Shown here: piece after piece, positions 8,362 to 15,995 of the stretch
How the letters are laid out: each line of letters begins with the position of its first letter
Position numbering within the stretch: the first letter of the stretch is position 1
NCBI RefSeq assembly: GCF_000722875.1
Contig: NZ_JFHR01000060.1
Location: 1-32,166, forward strand
DNA: 32,166 bases
DNA from: Sphingobium chlorophenolicum
Lineage (GTDB): Bacteria; Pseudomonadota; Alphaproteobacteria; Sphingomonadales; Sphingomonadaceae
Reading direction: 5' to 3'
Made by a program: the position numbers and the translations under genes
The notes under the pieces: generated by a model
The model's input: only the letters and a program-made list of their open reading frames with translations
What the model was told of the DNA's origin: nothing
Database searches by the model: none

Positions 8362-11300
8362 TCAGCGGCGCGCGATCAGCGGACGCGCACCGTCGCCGAT
8401 GATGGCGAAGCCGGACCAGTAGAAGGGATGCGACGTTTCCGGATCGTCCATCAACTTGACCTGCGCGTCCCGCAACGCCTCCGCCACGGACTGGTCCGCC
8501 TTGGCCGTGAACAGGCCGCTCATCAGCCTTTCGGTGGCGTGATAATCCTCCGGCGCGGGCCAGTGACTGGCGATGACGGCCCGGCTCCCGGCTCCGATGA
8601 AGGCGCGCACCAGACCGTCCAGCGCCCCGCCACCGCCCGAAAGCCCGGCCGCCCGCGTCGTTTCCATGCCCGCCGCGCCCGCCGTATCGCAGGCCGACAG
8701 CACGACCAGATCGGCGTTCAGCCGCAGGTCGAAAATCTCGCTGAACTGCAACAGTCCGTCCGACGGCTTGTCCGGCGCAAAACTCGTCAGCAGCGCGGGC
8801 CGCGCCGGGCATCCGGGATGCGGCGGCGTCACCAGACCGTGCGTGGCGAAATGCAGGATGCGGAATGCGTCGAGATCGCGCCGCGCCATCACGGCTTCGT
8901 CAGTGAAGGCTGCGCCGGTGATGAGTTCGCTGCCCTGCCCCCCAATGGCCTGCGCCGCCTCTCGCAATTCGGTCGCGGGGATCGGCCGGTTCCATTGCAA
9001 GGGCGACCATCCGCAATCGTCCGCTGCTCCATTGGACAGGACTCCACGGCTGGATGCCGCCAGCAACGGCCCGGCCAGCGGCGCATTGTCGCCAAAGCCG
9101 ATATAGCTTTGCGCCGCGCTGGAGGGCGCAGCCGCCCGCGCATCGCGGAAAGCCCGCGCCGACAAGGCGGTGCTCACCGAATGATCGCGGCCCAGCCAAT
9201 CGATGCCGCGAAAATCGAACTCGTCGCCTCCCTGCGCCACCCGCGCCTCATAGGCATCGACGCCCGCCTGCCCGGCAATCAGCAGATTGACCGGCAGTTG
9301 CAGCATCGCGCCATCGGGTTCGAAGATCAGGTGCCGCACCGCCGCCAGCCGCTGCTCAACCGGCCCGAACAGGTCGAGATAGAGGCTGCGCGCCACCGGC
9401 ACGTCCAGCGCATAGGTGGTTTGCGCGCCGTTGACCTCAATGGAGATGGTCTCGCGCAGCGCGGCCACTTTCCGCGCCACGTCCGACGCGCTGACCGCCA
9501 GCCGGTATCCGGTCGCACCCGCGCCGTCGATCCACAGCGCGTAGAGCGCGTCGCCCAATTGCGCCAGCTTGTAATAACCCTCGCCGGGTTTCAGCGTGGC
9601 CTGCATCTCCGCGAGCGTCAGGCCTTGCGGGCTGACGGCTCGATATTGCGGATAGGCCGCCAATGCCGCCAGCGTCGTCGCCTGATCGGTGGCAAGCTGG
9701 TCGATGTTCGCCTGCGCCTGCGCGACGTCGGGCAGCAACGCCTCCTGCCCTTCGGCAGCCTCCCGCAACTGCGCCAGCATGATCCGTTCGCGCTCTATGT
9801 CGCGGGAGAGAGAGACGGACTGCCGGAAAAGCCGCGCCGCCTCGCCATCGCCCGCGGACAGTTCGCGGCTCAATTGCTCCAGCGTGTCGGCGGCGCCGGG
9901 CCGCAGCAGCAGTTGCGACGCCGCGAACAGATCCGCGGTCAGCTCCGGCCGGTTGGGAATTTCCTGCGCCAAGAGATTGAAATAAGGCTGAAGCTGGTTC
10001 GCCATCCCCGTCAGCGGGGCGCGGTTTTCCATGGTGGAGGCCATGATGCCGCGATAGATTTTCAGCGCATCCTCGTTGCGTCCGCGCCGGATCAGGAAGG
10101 CCCCCAGCCGCGCTCGCGCCCCGTTCAACGCCACCGTTTCGGGATATTGCGAACCCAGCAGCGTCAGCGCCTGATTCAGATTGCGCTCGGCCTGCCCATA
10201 ATCGCCCTGCGCCTCATAGGTGAGCGCCATCTCGCCCAGCAATTGAGCGCGCAGACGGGCAATCGACGTGACCCGCCCGTCGCGGACGGCGACAGCGCTC
10301 GCCAGCGCCTTGGACAGCACCTCCCGCGCCGGTCCCGGCTGGCCGGACAGCCGCAGGATCGTCCCCCGCAACTGCTGCGCCTGCGCGTCGATGATCGCGG
10401 CCCGCTCGGCCGGAGCCAGCGTCGTATCCTGCCGCACGCCCAGGGCGCGGGCCTGCGATGCCGCGCTGCTCATTTCGGCGGCGACCTCCGGCGGCAGGGA
10501 CACCGCGCCCTCTCCGCTGGCCACGGCGTCCATCCCGCCCGCCAGGGGACGGTCCAGAAGCGCCAGCGCGCCATCCAGATCCTGCCGGTTGATATGGTGC
10601 ATCGCCTCGAAATTGCGGCGCAGGCGAAGCTGCACGGCATCGGCGGTCACAATTCCCCGCGCTTGGGCGAAGGCCGCGTCGGCCTGATCGAACAGTCCCA
10701 GATTGGAAAGTTGCAGGCCACGATTGACCAGATATTCATGCGCGCGCCCGGTCCGCTCCGCCGGGGTCAGCTTCGCAAGGTCGGGATCGCGCGCCAGCCG
10801 GTCGGTCAGGCTGTCGAAAAATTCCGCGGCCTCGGCATAATTGCCCGATGCATTGCGCCGATAGCCTTCGGCCAGCACCGTCTGTGGGTCGAGCGTCGCG
10901 GCCTGCAATCGGGCGAAGCCCGACTGATCGGAACCGACGGTCGCGATATCGACCTTGCCGGACACCGTACGTCCCGCCATGATAGACCGCAATCCCAGGT
11001 CCAGCGCGCTCGCATAGGCTGCGTGGCCCTGCGCAACATAGATTGTCTTGCCGCGCGTGACGCTCAGGATGCGGTAGGGGCCGACCGCGCCGGTGCAGTT
11101 TCGCATGACGGCCGCGCCGATGTCGGGCAGGTTGACGCCGCCCGGCGCGCCGCATTCGACCGCAGTCCTGCGCGAAGCCGCCAGCCGCGCCAGCAATGCC
11201 GCATCCTGGTCGCCGGAATTGCGCCGCAACGCGTAGATCTGCCCCACCGGTCGCGCCGCGTCCCGGCATACCAGCGTCCATGCGCGATCGAACATGGTGC

Positions 11301-11493
11301 GCGAAGCCGCGTCGCCGGTGGCGCTCTGCGCCTGACACAGCGCGCCGCCTTCGCCGCCTATGCGAAAGCTGTCCCTCAGCAACGGATGGTCGTCCGCCGT
11401 CCGGGCATGTACCGCCACGGACAGACTCAATGCGCCCCAACCGGCGAGCCCGCAAACCCATTTCCCAAAAGCGCTCAAAGGCTTATCCCCCAA
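8362..11493 (-). CDS. CHAT-domain (caspase-like) TPR protein
   Basis: This is a 1,043-residue protein with helical TPR-like repeats in the middle (about 190-520: ALGVRQDTTLAPAERA, GDYGQAERNLNQALTLLG, GRNEDALKIYRGIM) and a C-terminal CHAT domain from about 740. The caspase-type dyad is intact: His885 in ILHFATHG and Cys935 in LVVLSACDTAGA. The N-terminus looks like a signal peptide or anchor (GLAGWGALSLSVAVHA). There is no ATG: an in-frame TAA lies just upstream, leaving TTG at 11493 or TTG at 11478. The second has GGGGGA 7 bases before it and may be the real start. It is the first gene of the minus-strand run that leads to the cyclase and the secretion pair. CHAT proteins are known peptidases in some systems (for example separase-like and Craspase); the substrate here is unknown, and a cleaved TpsA is one possibility. 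Confidence 0.9.
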   Translation of the reverse strand: MGDKPLSAFGKWVCGLAGWGALSLSVAVHARTADDHPLLRDSFRIGGEGGALCQAQSATGDAASRTMFDRAWTLVCRDAARPVGQIYALRRNSGDQDAALLARLAASRRTAVECGAPGGVNLPDIGAAVMRNCTGAVGPYRILSVTRGKTIYVAQGHAAYASALDLGLRSIMAGRTVSGKVDIATVGSDQSGFARLQAATLDPQTVLAEGYRRNASGNYAEAAEFFDSLTDRLARDPDLAKLTPAERTGRAHEYLVNRGLQLSNLGLFDQADAAFAQARGIVTADAVQLRLRRNFEAMHHINRQDLDGALALLDRPLAGGMDAVASGEGAVSLPPEVAAEMSSAASQARALGVRQDTTLAPAERAAIIDAQAQQLRGTILRLSGQPGPAREVLSKALASAVAVRDGRVTSIARLRAQLLGEMALTYEAQGDYGQAERNLNQALTLLGSQYPETVALNGARARLGAFLIRRGRNEDALKIYRGIMASTMENRAPLTGMANQLQPYFNLLAQEIPNRPELTADLFAASQLLLRPGAADTLEQLSRELSAGDGEAARLFRQSVSLSRDIERERIMLAQLREAAEGQEALLPDVAQAQANIDQLATDQATTLAALAAYPQYRAVSPQGLTLAEMQATLKPGEGYYKLAQLGDALYALWIDGAGATGYRLAVSASDVARKVAALRETISIEVNGAQTTYALDVPVARSLYLDLFGPVEQRLAAVRHLIFEPDGAMLQLPVNLLIAGQAGVDAYEARVAQGGDEFDFRGIDWLGRDHSVSTALSARAFRDARAAAPSSAAQSYIGFGDNAPLAGPLLAASSRGVLSNGAADDCGWSPLQWNRPIPATELREAAQAIGGQGSELITGAAFTDEAVMARRDLDAFRILHFATHGLVTPPHPGCPARPALLTSFAPDKPSDGLLQFSEIFDLRLNADLVVLSACDTAGAAGMETTRAAGLSGGGGALDGLVRAFIGAGSRAVIASHWPAPEDYHATERLMSGLFTAKADQSVAEALRDAQVKLMDDPETSHPFYWSGFAIIGDGARPLIARR

Positions 11494-11797
11494 GCCCTGC
11501 CGGATTTATCCGTGCAAGGCTCCCCTTTAGCCATGACCCGGCGCCCTCATAACGCCGGCCCATGGTGCGCGGCAAGGCGAAAGGCGCGGAACAGCGGCGG
11601 TCGGTGCTCTAATGGTCGTGCAGGGTGAGGCAAGGAAGTGACAGTTGAGTAAGATTCAATCTCTCTCACGCAATTTTCATTGCATAGCGCAAAAAACATG
11701 ATCTAGATTATGGATCGGCGAATATCTTCAATGAGATAAGGTTACTTTTAACTAGCCCGAATAAGCATAACATAAAATTCACTACAGGGAGGATGGA
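11494..11797. other. Divergent intergenic region between the CHAT gene and the TonB receptor
   Basis: The 304 bases separate two divergently transcribed units, so both promoters should lie here. The half next to the CHAT gene is GC-rich; the half next to the receptor (about 11640-11797) is clearly AT-rich compared with the rest of the window, as expected of a promoter. No open frame with a convincing product, tRNA or known RNA motif was seen. Confidence 0.6.
11680..11709 (+). promoter_or_regulatory. Possible sigma70-type promoter for the TonB receptor
   Basis: TTGCAT (11680-11685) and TAGATT (11704-11709) are separated by 18 bases inside the AT-rich part of the divergent region. That would give a leader of about 80 bases before the receptor start. 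The match is only moderate and no experimental start is known. Confidence 0.3.
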
Positions 11798-14224
11798 ATG
11801 AACGAATTTTCCCACCGCACGTCCGTATTGCGCCTGTCTGCATCGTGCCTTGTTCTAGCGCTGTCTGGCGTTTCCACTGGCGCATTCGCCCAGGCAACTG
11901 ACAACACGGCCGATTGGTCTGGTAATGAGATCATCGTCACTGCGACCAAGCGCAATGAATCGATCCAGAATGTTCCCTTCTCCATCAACGCGCAGACCGC
12001 TGAAGCGATGCAGCGCATGGGCGCCACCTCGATCGAGGATGTGTCGCGCAGCGTCGCCGGCCTGACCGTCCAGAATCTGGGGCCGGGCCAGAGCCAGGTG
12101 TCCGTGCGCGGCGTATCGGCGGGCCAGGTCGTCCGCGACCAGCCGGGTGTCAAGGAACAGGTCGGCGTCTATCTGGACGAATCCGTCATCTCCATGTCGC
12201 TGTTCACGCCGGATTTCGACCTGTTCGACCTCGACCGCGTGGAAACGCTGCGCGGACCGCAGGGCACGCTGTTCGGTTCGGGTTCGGAGGGCGGCACCGT
12301 CCGCTACATCACCAAGCAGCCCAAGCTCGGCCAGACCGAAGGCGCGGTGGAAGGCGGCGTCAACGTCCTGAAGGGCGGCGATGTCGGCTATTCCGGCAAG
12401 GGCGCGATCAACCTGCCGCTGGGCGAGACGGCGGCGATCCGCGCCGTCGGCTATGCCGAACATTATGCCGGCTTCATCGACGCGATCGGCCCGGCCGGGG
12501 GCAAGAACGTCAATGACGGCCGCCGTTATGGTGGACGCCTCAGCCTGCTCTGGGAACCCGCGCCCGGCATCAAGCTGACCCCGCGCGTCATCTATCAGGA
12601 TATCCGCACCAACGGCTTCAACCGGGAGGACAGCTATCACCTCTATTATAACGAGTTGATCAGCCCCCTCGATATCCTGCCGGAGCGCACCCAATATCTG
12701 AAGCTGCGCGAGGAATTCCGCGACAAGACCACGCTGGCGGACTTCACGGCGAACATCGATATCGGCTCCGATGTCGCGCTGACGTCGATCACCACCTATA
12801 TTCACCGCGACATCCTGGTCAGCCGCGATGCGTCGGCCCTCACCGGATCGGTGTCCGTGACGCCGTTCGTCGGCCTGGGCGTCAACCCCGGCATCGCCAA
12901 CCTGCCCTCCAACCTGCGCGACACGACCAAGCTCAAGCAATGGACGCAGGAATTGCGGCTTGCCTCTACTGGCGAAGGCCCGTTCCAGTGGGTGGTCGGC
13001 GGCTTCTACAGCCATGTCGACCGCGATTATAAGCAGCGGCTGCCGACCCCCGGCTATGACGCCTTCATCGATGCAGGGCGGGGCGCAGGCACATCGGCTG
13101 GGGCGGCCAACGGCTTCCCGCTCAACTCGCCTTACAATGCCGATATCCCTTACATCATCAAACAATATGCGGCTTTCGGCGAGGCAAGCTACAAGCTCGG
13201 CCAGTTCAAGCTGACCGCGGGCGGCCGCTACTATGACTTCAAGGAAGAGCGCGATTTCAAGACCGGCGGCGTTTTCCCCAATGGCGACAACCGCGTGGGC
13301 GACAAGACTGGATCGACCGGCTTCTCCCCCCGCTTCATCGCCAGCTATGAGGCCAATCGCGACCTGACCTTCAACGTCCAGGCGTCCAAGGGCTTCCGCC
13401 TGGGCGGCGTCAACGATCCGCTGAACCTGCCGCTCTGCACCGGCGGCGCGACCGGGCCGGATGCGGCGACCTACGGCAATCGCCCGACCTTCGATGACGA
13501 AACGCTCTGGAACTATGAAGCCGGAGTCAAGGCGTCGGGCGGCGGACTGACCTTCAACGCGGCGGTCTTCTACAACGACATCAAGAATCTGCAGGTCACG
13601 GCGGATGCGGGAAGCTGTTCCTCGCGCATCATCTTCAACGTGCCGAAGGCGCATACGGCAGGCCTGGAAGCAGAACTGAGCGCGCGCATCTCCCCCAATC
13701 TCGACCTGTCGCTGAGCGGCAGCTACATCGATTCGGAGATCGACAGCAACGTCACCGATGCGGGCGGCGGGATCATCGCGGGCATCCGCAAGGGCAACCG
13801 CCTGCCCACCGTCCCGAAGTTCCAGATGGCGGCGGCGGCGACCTACACGGCCGAAATCGCGGCGGAAACCGACTGGTCGTTTACCGCCAGCCTCCAGCAT
13901 GTCGGCGACCGCTTTACCCAGCTTGCCGATCAGGAGCCGGGCGCGGGCAATTTCACCAATTCCATCTATTATGATCCGGCAACGGGCGCCTATGGCACCG
14001 GCGCCTTCAACTTCGGCTCCTATAAGCTGGGCGCCTATAATCTGGTGAATCTGTCGACGGGCGTAAGCTGGAACAGCGGCCTGTCGGTGACGCTCTACGT
14101 CAATAATCTGTTCGATGAGAATGCGCTCTATTCGCTGGACCGCGAACGCGGCGGGCGAGGCCGGTTGGGTTATAATATTGGTACCCCGCGCAAGATCGGC
14201 GTGACCGTCCGCAAGGACTTCTAA
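11798..14224 (+). CDS. TonB-dependent outer-membrane receptor
   Basis: This is an outer-membrane active transporter, 808 residues, driven by TonB-ExbBD. GGGAGGA lies 5 bases before the ATG. Residues 1-31 are a signal peptide (ending GAFA, then QATD). The TonB box is EIIVTA at 44-49. The plug domain follows (ATSIEDVSRSVAGLTVQNLGPG, SVRGVSAG, DRVETLRGPQGTLFGSGSEGG), then a 22-strand-type barrel ending in VTVRKDF with the C-terminal Phe needed for barrel assembly. It belongs to the large, substrate-diverse group typical of sphingomonads. The substrate cannot be read from sequence. There is no cobalamin riboswitch in front of it, so I do not call it BtuB, despite the B12 genes downstream. It is followed at once by an intrinsic terminator. 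Confidence 0.93.
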   Translation: MNEFSHRTSVLRLSASCLVLALSGVSTGAFAQATDNTADWSGNEIIVTATKRNESIQNVPFSINAQTAEAMQRMGATSIEDVSRSVAGLTVQNLGPGQSQVSVRGVSAGQVVRDQPGVKEQVGVYLDESVISMSLFTPDFDLFDLDRVETLRGPQGTLFGSGSEGGTVRYITKQPKLGQTEGAVEGGVNVLKGGDVGYSGKGAINLPLGETAAIRAVGYAEHYAGFIDAIGPAGGKNVNDGRRYGGRLSLLWEPAPGIKLTPRVIYQDIRTNGFNREDSYHLYYNELISPLDILPERTQYLKLREEFRDKTTLADFTANIDIGSDVALTSITTYIHRDILVSRDASALTGSVSVTPFVGLGVNPGIANLPSNLRDTTKLKQWTQELRLASTGEGPFQWVVGGFYSHVDRDYKQRLPTPGYDAFIDAGRGAGTSAGAANGFPLNSPYNADIPYIIKQYAAFGEASYKLGQFKLTAGGRYYDFKEERDFKTGGVFPNGDNRVGDKTGSTGFSPRFIASYEANRDLTFNVQASKGFRLGGVNDPLNLPLCTGGATGPDAATYGNRPTFDDETLWNYEAGVKASGGGLTFNAAVFYNDIKNLQVTADAGSCSSRIIFNVPKAHTAGLEAELSARISPNLDLSLSGSYIDSEIDSNVTDAGGGIIAGIRKGNRLPTVPKFQMAAAATYTAEIAAETDWSFTASLQHVGDRFTQLADQEPGAGNFTNSIYYDPATGAYGTGAFNFGSYKLGAYNLVNLSTGVSWNSGLSVTLYVNNLFDENALYSLDRERGGRGRLGYNIGTPRKIGVTVRKDF

Positions 14225-14233
14225 ACGCCTGAG

Positions 14234-14270
14234 GGACGCCGGAAGCAGAACCGCTTCCGGCGTCCTTTTT
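14234..14270 (+). terminator. Rho-independent terminator after the TonB receptor
   Basis: A perfect 13-base-pair stem (14234-14246 with 14253-14265, beginning GGACGCCGG) has a six-base loop and is followed by five T. It begins 10 bases after the receptor stop, so the receptor is probably transcribed alone. Confidence 0.9.
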
Positions 14271-14309
14271 GCACGATACCTCCGGCCGATCCGCCGCTAT
14301 GGTCGCCCG

Positions 14310-15266
14310 ATGAACGAAACCGGACATGCCCTGGCGCAAGGGATGCGCTTCATCGAAGGCGGCGTCTTCGCCATGGGATCGGACCGCTTCTATCCGGAGG
14401 AAGCGCCAGTGCGGCAGGTTCGCGTGGACGGTTTCTGGATAGACGAAACGCCCGTCACCAACCGACGGTTCGCCGAATTCGTCCAGGCCACCGGCCACCG
14501 CACCCTGGCGGAGATCGCGCCCGATCCAAAGGATTATCCCGGCATGCTCCCGGAAATGGCGCGGGCTGGTTCGCTGCTGTTCCGGCGGACGGCGATGCCC
14601 GTCGACCTGAGCGACGTCAGCCAATGGTGGCATTTCAGCTTCGGCACGGACTGGCGCCATCCCCACGGCCCCGACAGCGATCTGGACGCGCTTTGGGATC
14701 ATCCGGTGGTCCATGTCGCGTTTCAGGATGCGGAAGCCTATGCCAGATGGGCGGGCAAGGCGCTGCCGACCGAAGCGGAATGGGAATTTGCGGCACGGGG
14801 CGGACTGGACGGGGCGGACTATGCCTGGGGTGGAGAGTTGGCGCCGGGCGGCGTTTGCCAGGCCAATTACTGGCAGGGCATGTTTCCTTACAGCAATCTG
14901 CTGGAGGATGGCTATGAACGGACATCTCCAGTTCGGACTTATGCGCCCAATGGTTACGGCCTTTACGACATGATCGGTAATGTCTGGGAATGGACGACCG
15001 ATTGGTACGCCCAGCGCAAAATCGAACGCAAGGCGAAGGGAAGCTGCTGCATCCCCGCCAACCCACGCGGCGGCACGAAACGCGAAAGCCTGGACCCGGC
15101 CAACCGCCAAGCGCCGATGCCAAGAAAAGTTCTCAAGGGCGGTTCCCATCTCTGCGCAGCCAGCTATTGCCAGCGCTACCGCCCCGCCGCCCGCCATCCG
15201 CAGGCGGTGGACAGTTCCACCAGCCATATCGGTTTCCGCTGCATCATCCGCGAACCCGGCCGTTAA
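14310..15266 (+). CDS. Formylglycine-generating enzyme family protein (SUMF1-like)
   Basis: This 318-residue protein belongs to the FGE-sulfatase fold. FGE oxidises a cysteine in sulfatases to formylglycine, using oxygen and a copper ion held by two cysteines. Both are present: Cys282 and Cys287 in GGSHLCAASYCQRYRPAAR, with the same spacing as in the human enzyme. Other family marks are FAMGSDRFYPEEAPVRQVRVDGFWIDETPVTNRRF near the N-terminus (in part), LPTEAEWEFAARGG, GNVWEWTTDWY and SHIGFRC at the end. Many family members lack the cysteine pair, so this one is likely to be a true FGE. The start has no clear ribosome site. No sulfatase lies in the window, so the client must be elsewhere. The 80-residue gene follows after 14 bases. 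Confidence 0.9.
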   Translation: MNETGHALAQGMRFIEGGVFAMGSDRFYPEEAPVRQVRVDGFWIDETPVTNRRFAEFVQATGHRTLAEIAPDPKDYPGMLPEMARAGSLLFRRTAMPVDLSDVSQWWHFSFGTDWRHPHGPDSDLDALWDHPVVHVAFQDAEAYARWAGKALPTEAEWEFAARGGLDGADYAWGGELAPGGVCQANYWQGMFPYSNLLEDGYERTSPVRTYAPNGYGLYDMIGNVWEWTTDWYAQRKIERKAKGSCCIPANPRGGTKRESLDPANRQAPMPRKVLKGGSHLCAASYCQRYRPAARHPQAVDSSTSHIGFRCIIREPGR

Positions 15267-15280
15267 GACAGGAAGACGCC

Positions 15281-15523
15281 ATGCTCAACATCCCCTGGGA
15301 TCAGCCCGCCACCATGATCGACCTGGACGGCAAGGCGCCGATCATCGGCACGATCCGCGATTGCGCCCAGCATTTCGCGATCTTCAAACCCCATGCGAAG
15401 GAACAGGCGCGAGTTCTGCTGACCCAGCCCGTCCATCGCGAAGGCCGCAAGACGCGGACCTGGGTGCTGGAGCCGTGGGAGATCGAAAAGCTGGTCGACC
15501 GGTTGAAGGCCGAGGTTCATTGA
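15281..15523 (+). CDS. Hypothetical 80-residue protein
   Basis: An 80-residue reading frame starts at an ATG with AGGAAG 6 bases upstream and lies 14 bases after the FGE gene, so the two are probably cotranscribed. The protein has no signal peptide or membrane segment. It is basic in its second half (REGRKTRTW) and ends in an amphipathic helix (PWEIEKLVDRLKAEVH). I do not recognise the family. Its codon use matches its neighbours and supports a real gene. Confidence 0.65.
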   Translation: MLNIPWDQPATMIDLDGKAPIIGTIRDCAQHFAIFKPHAKEQARVLLTQPVHREGRKTRTWVLEPWEIEKLVDRLKAEVH

Positions 15524-15530
15524 ACTGCGC

Positions 15531-15575
15531 GGGAAAGGGAAGACGCGCCGCTGCAACCCCTTCCCATTCCCTTCT
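15531..15575 (+). terminator. Possible weak terminator after the FGE / small protein pair
   Basis: GGGAAAGGGAA (15531-15541) can pair with TTCCCATTCCC (15561-15571), with one mismatch and a 19-base loop, followed by TTCTTC. The loop is long and the T-run interrupted, so this is only a candidate. Confidence 0.35.
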
Positions 15576-15628
15576 TCACTCTCTATGCACTGCCATGAAA
15601 GCTGGCCTCGGCCGGTTTTCGCTGATCG

Positions 15629-15832
15629 CGCCGGTGCCCCATTGAGGGGCTTAATAGGGAATGCGGTGATGAATCCGCGGCTGTCCCTGCAACTGTAAGC
15701 GGTGAGCGAGACGCATATCGATTCTCCGGATCGCCGGGGGATCAGCCACTGGGCCGGACGCTAAATCCTGCGAGGCCTGGGAAGGCCATGCGTCGAGCGA
15801 TGACCCGTGAGCCAGGAAACCTGCCTGCGTCT
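15629..15832 (+). promoter_or_regulatory. Cobalamin riboswitch 1 (AdoCbl aptamer)
   Basis: The conserved parts of the cobalamin aptamer occur in order: CGGTGCCCC with GAGGGGCTTAATAGGGAA, AATCCGCGGCTGTCCC followed by GCAACTGTAAGCGG, the B12-box segment GCCACTGG, GGGAAGGC, TGACCCGTGAGCCAGG and the closing ACCTGCC. This RNA binds adenosylcobalamin and lowers expression of the gene behind it. It precedes the cobalt transporter and cobW-cobN-cobO-bluB, so that uptake and insertion of cobalt stop when B12 is plentiful. Boundaries are approximate. Confidence 0.95.
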
Positions 15833-15833
15833 G

Positions 15834-15889
15834 GTCGCTCTTGCCCTGGCCCAGGGGATGGCCGCGGCACGGTACTCCGTCTGAGCGAC
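15834..15889 (+). promoter_or_regulatory. Conserved hairpin following riboswitch 1
   Basis: GTCGCTC (15834-15840) pairs with GAGCGAC (15883-15889) and encloses CCAGGGGATGG. The same stem and the same inner 11 bases occur after riboswitch 2 (23571-23626). This is probably the 3' regulatory stem-loop (P13-like) that docks with the aptamer on ligand binding; that assignment is inference. Confidence 0.6.
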
Positions 15890-15954
15890 GCTTACGCAGC
15901 GGGAGCTGCTGTCCGCATGCCGGGCGCAAGAGCGTCCGTCCGGCATGAAGGCGG

Positions 15955-15986
15955 TTCCCGTCCGGTTTCGCTGACGCCGACGGGGG
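15955..15986 (+). promoter_or_regulatory. Hairpin covering the ribosome site of the cobalt transporter
   Basis: TTCCCGTC (15955-15962) can pair with GACGGGGG (15979-15986), with two G-T pairs. The right arm is the G-rich ribosome site (GGGGGA, 15982-15987) for the ATG at 15996. This would let the riboswitch act on translation. An extra 8-base-pair perfect stem lies at 15916-15947 (CATGCCGG / CCGGCATG); there is no T-run for an intrinsic terminator. Confidence 0.5.
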
Positions 15987-15995
15987 ATGCCCCTG

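Noticed and set aside
7945..11628. A 1,227-codon plus-strand open frame over the cyclase and CHAT genes
   Set aside because: No motifs; the opposite strand carries intact catalytic residues of two known families.
11855..13900. A 681-codon minus-strand open frame in the TonB receptor gene
   Set aside because: Antisense shadow; the plus strand has plug, TonB box and C-terminal Phe.
11798..14224. TonB receptor as the cobalamin receptor BtuB
   Set aside because: No riboswitch precedes it, a terminator and two unrelated genes separate it from the B12 genes, and it resembles the broad sphingomonad receptor group in length and sequence.
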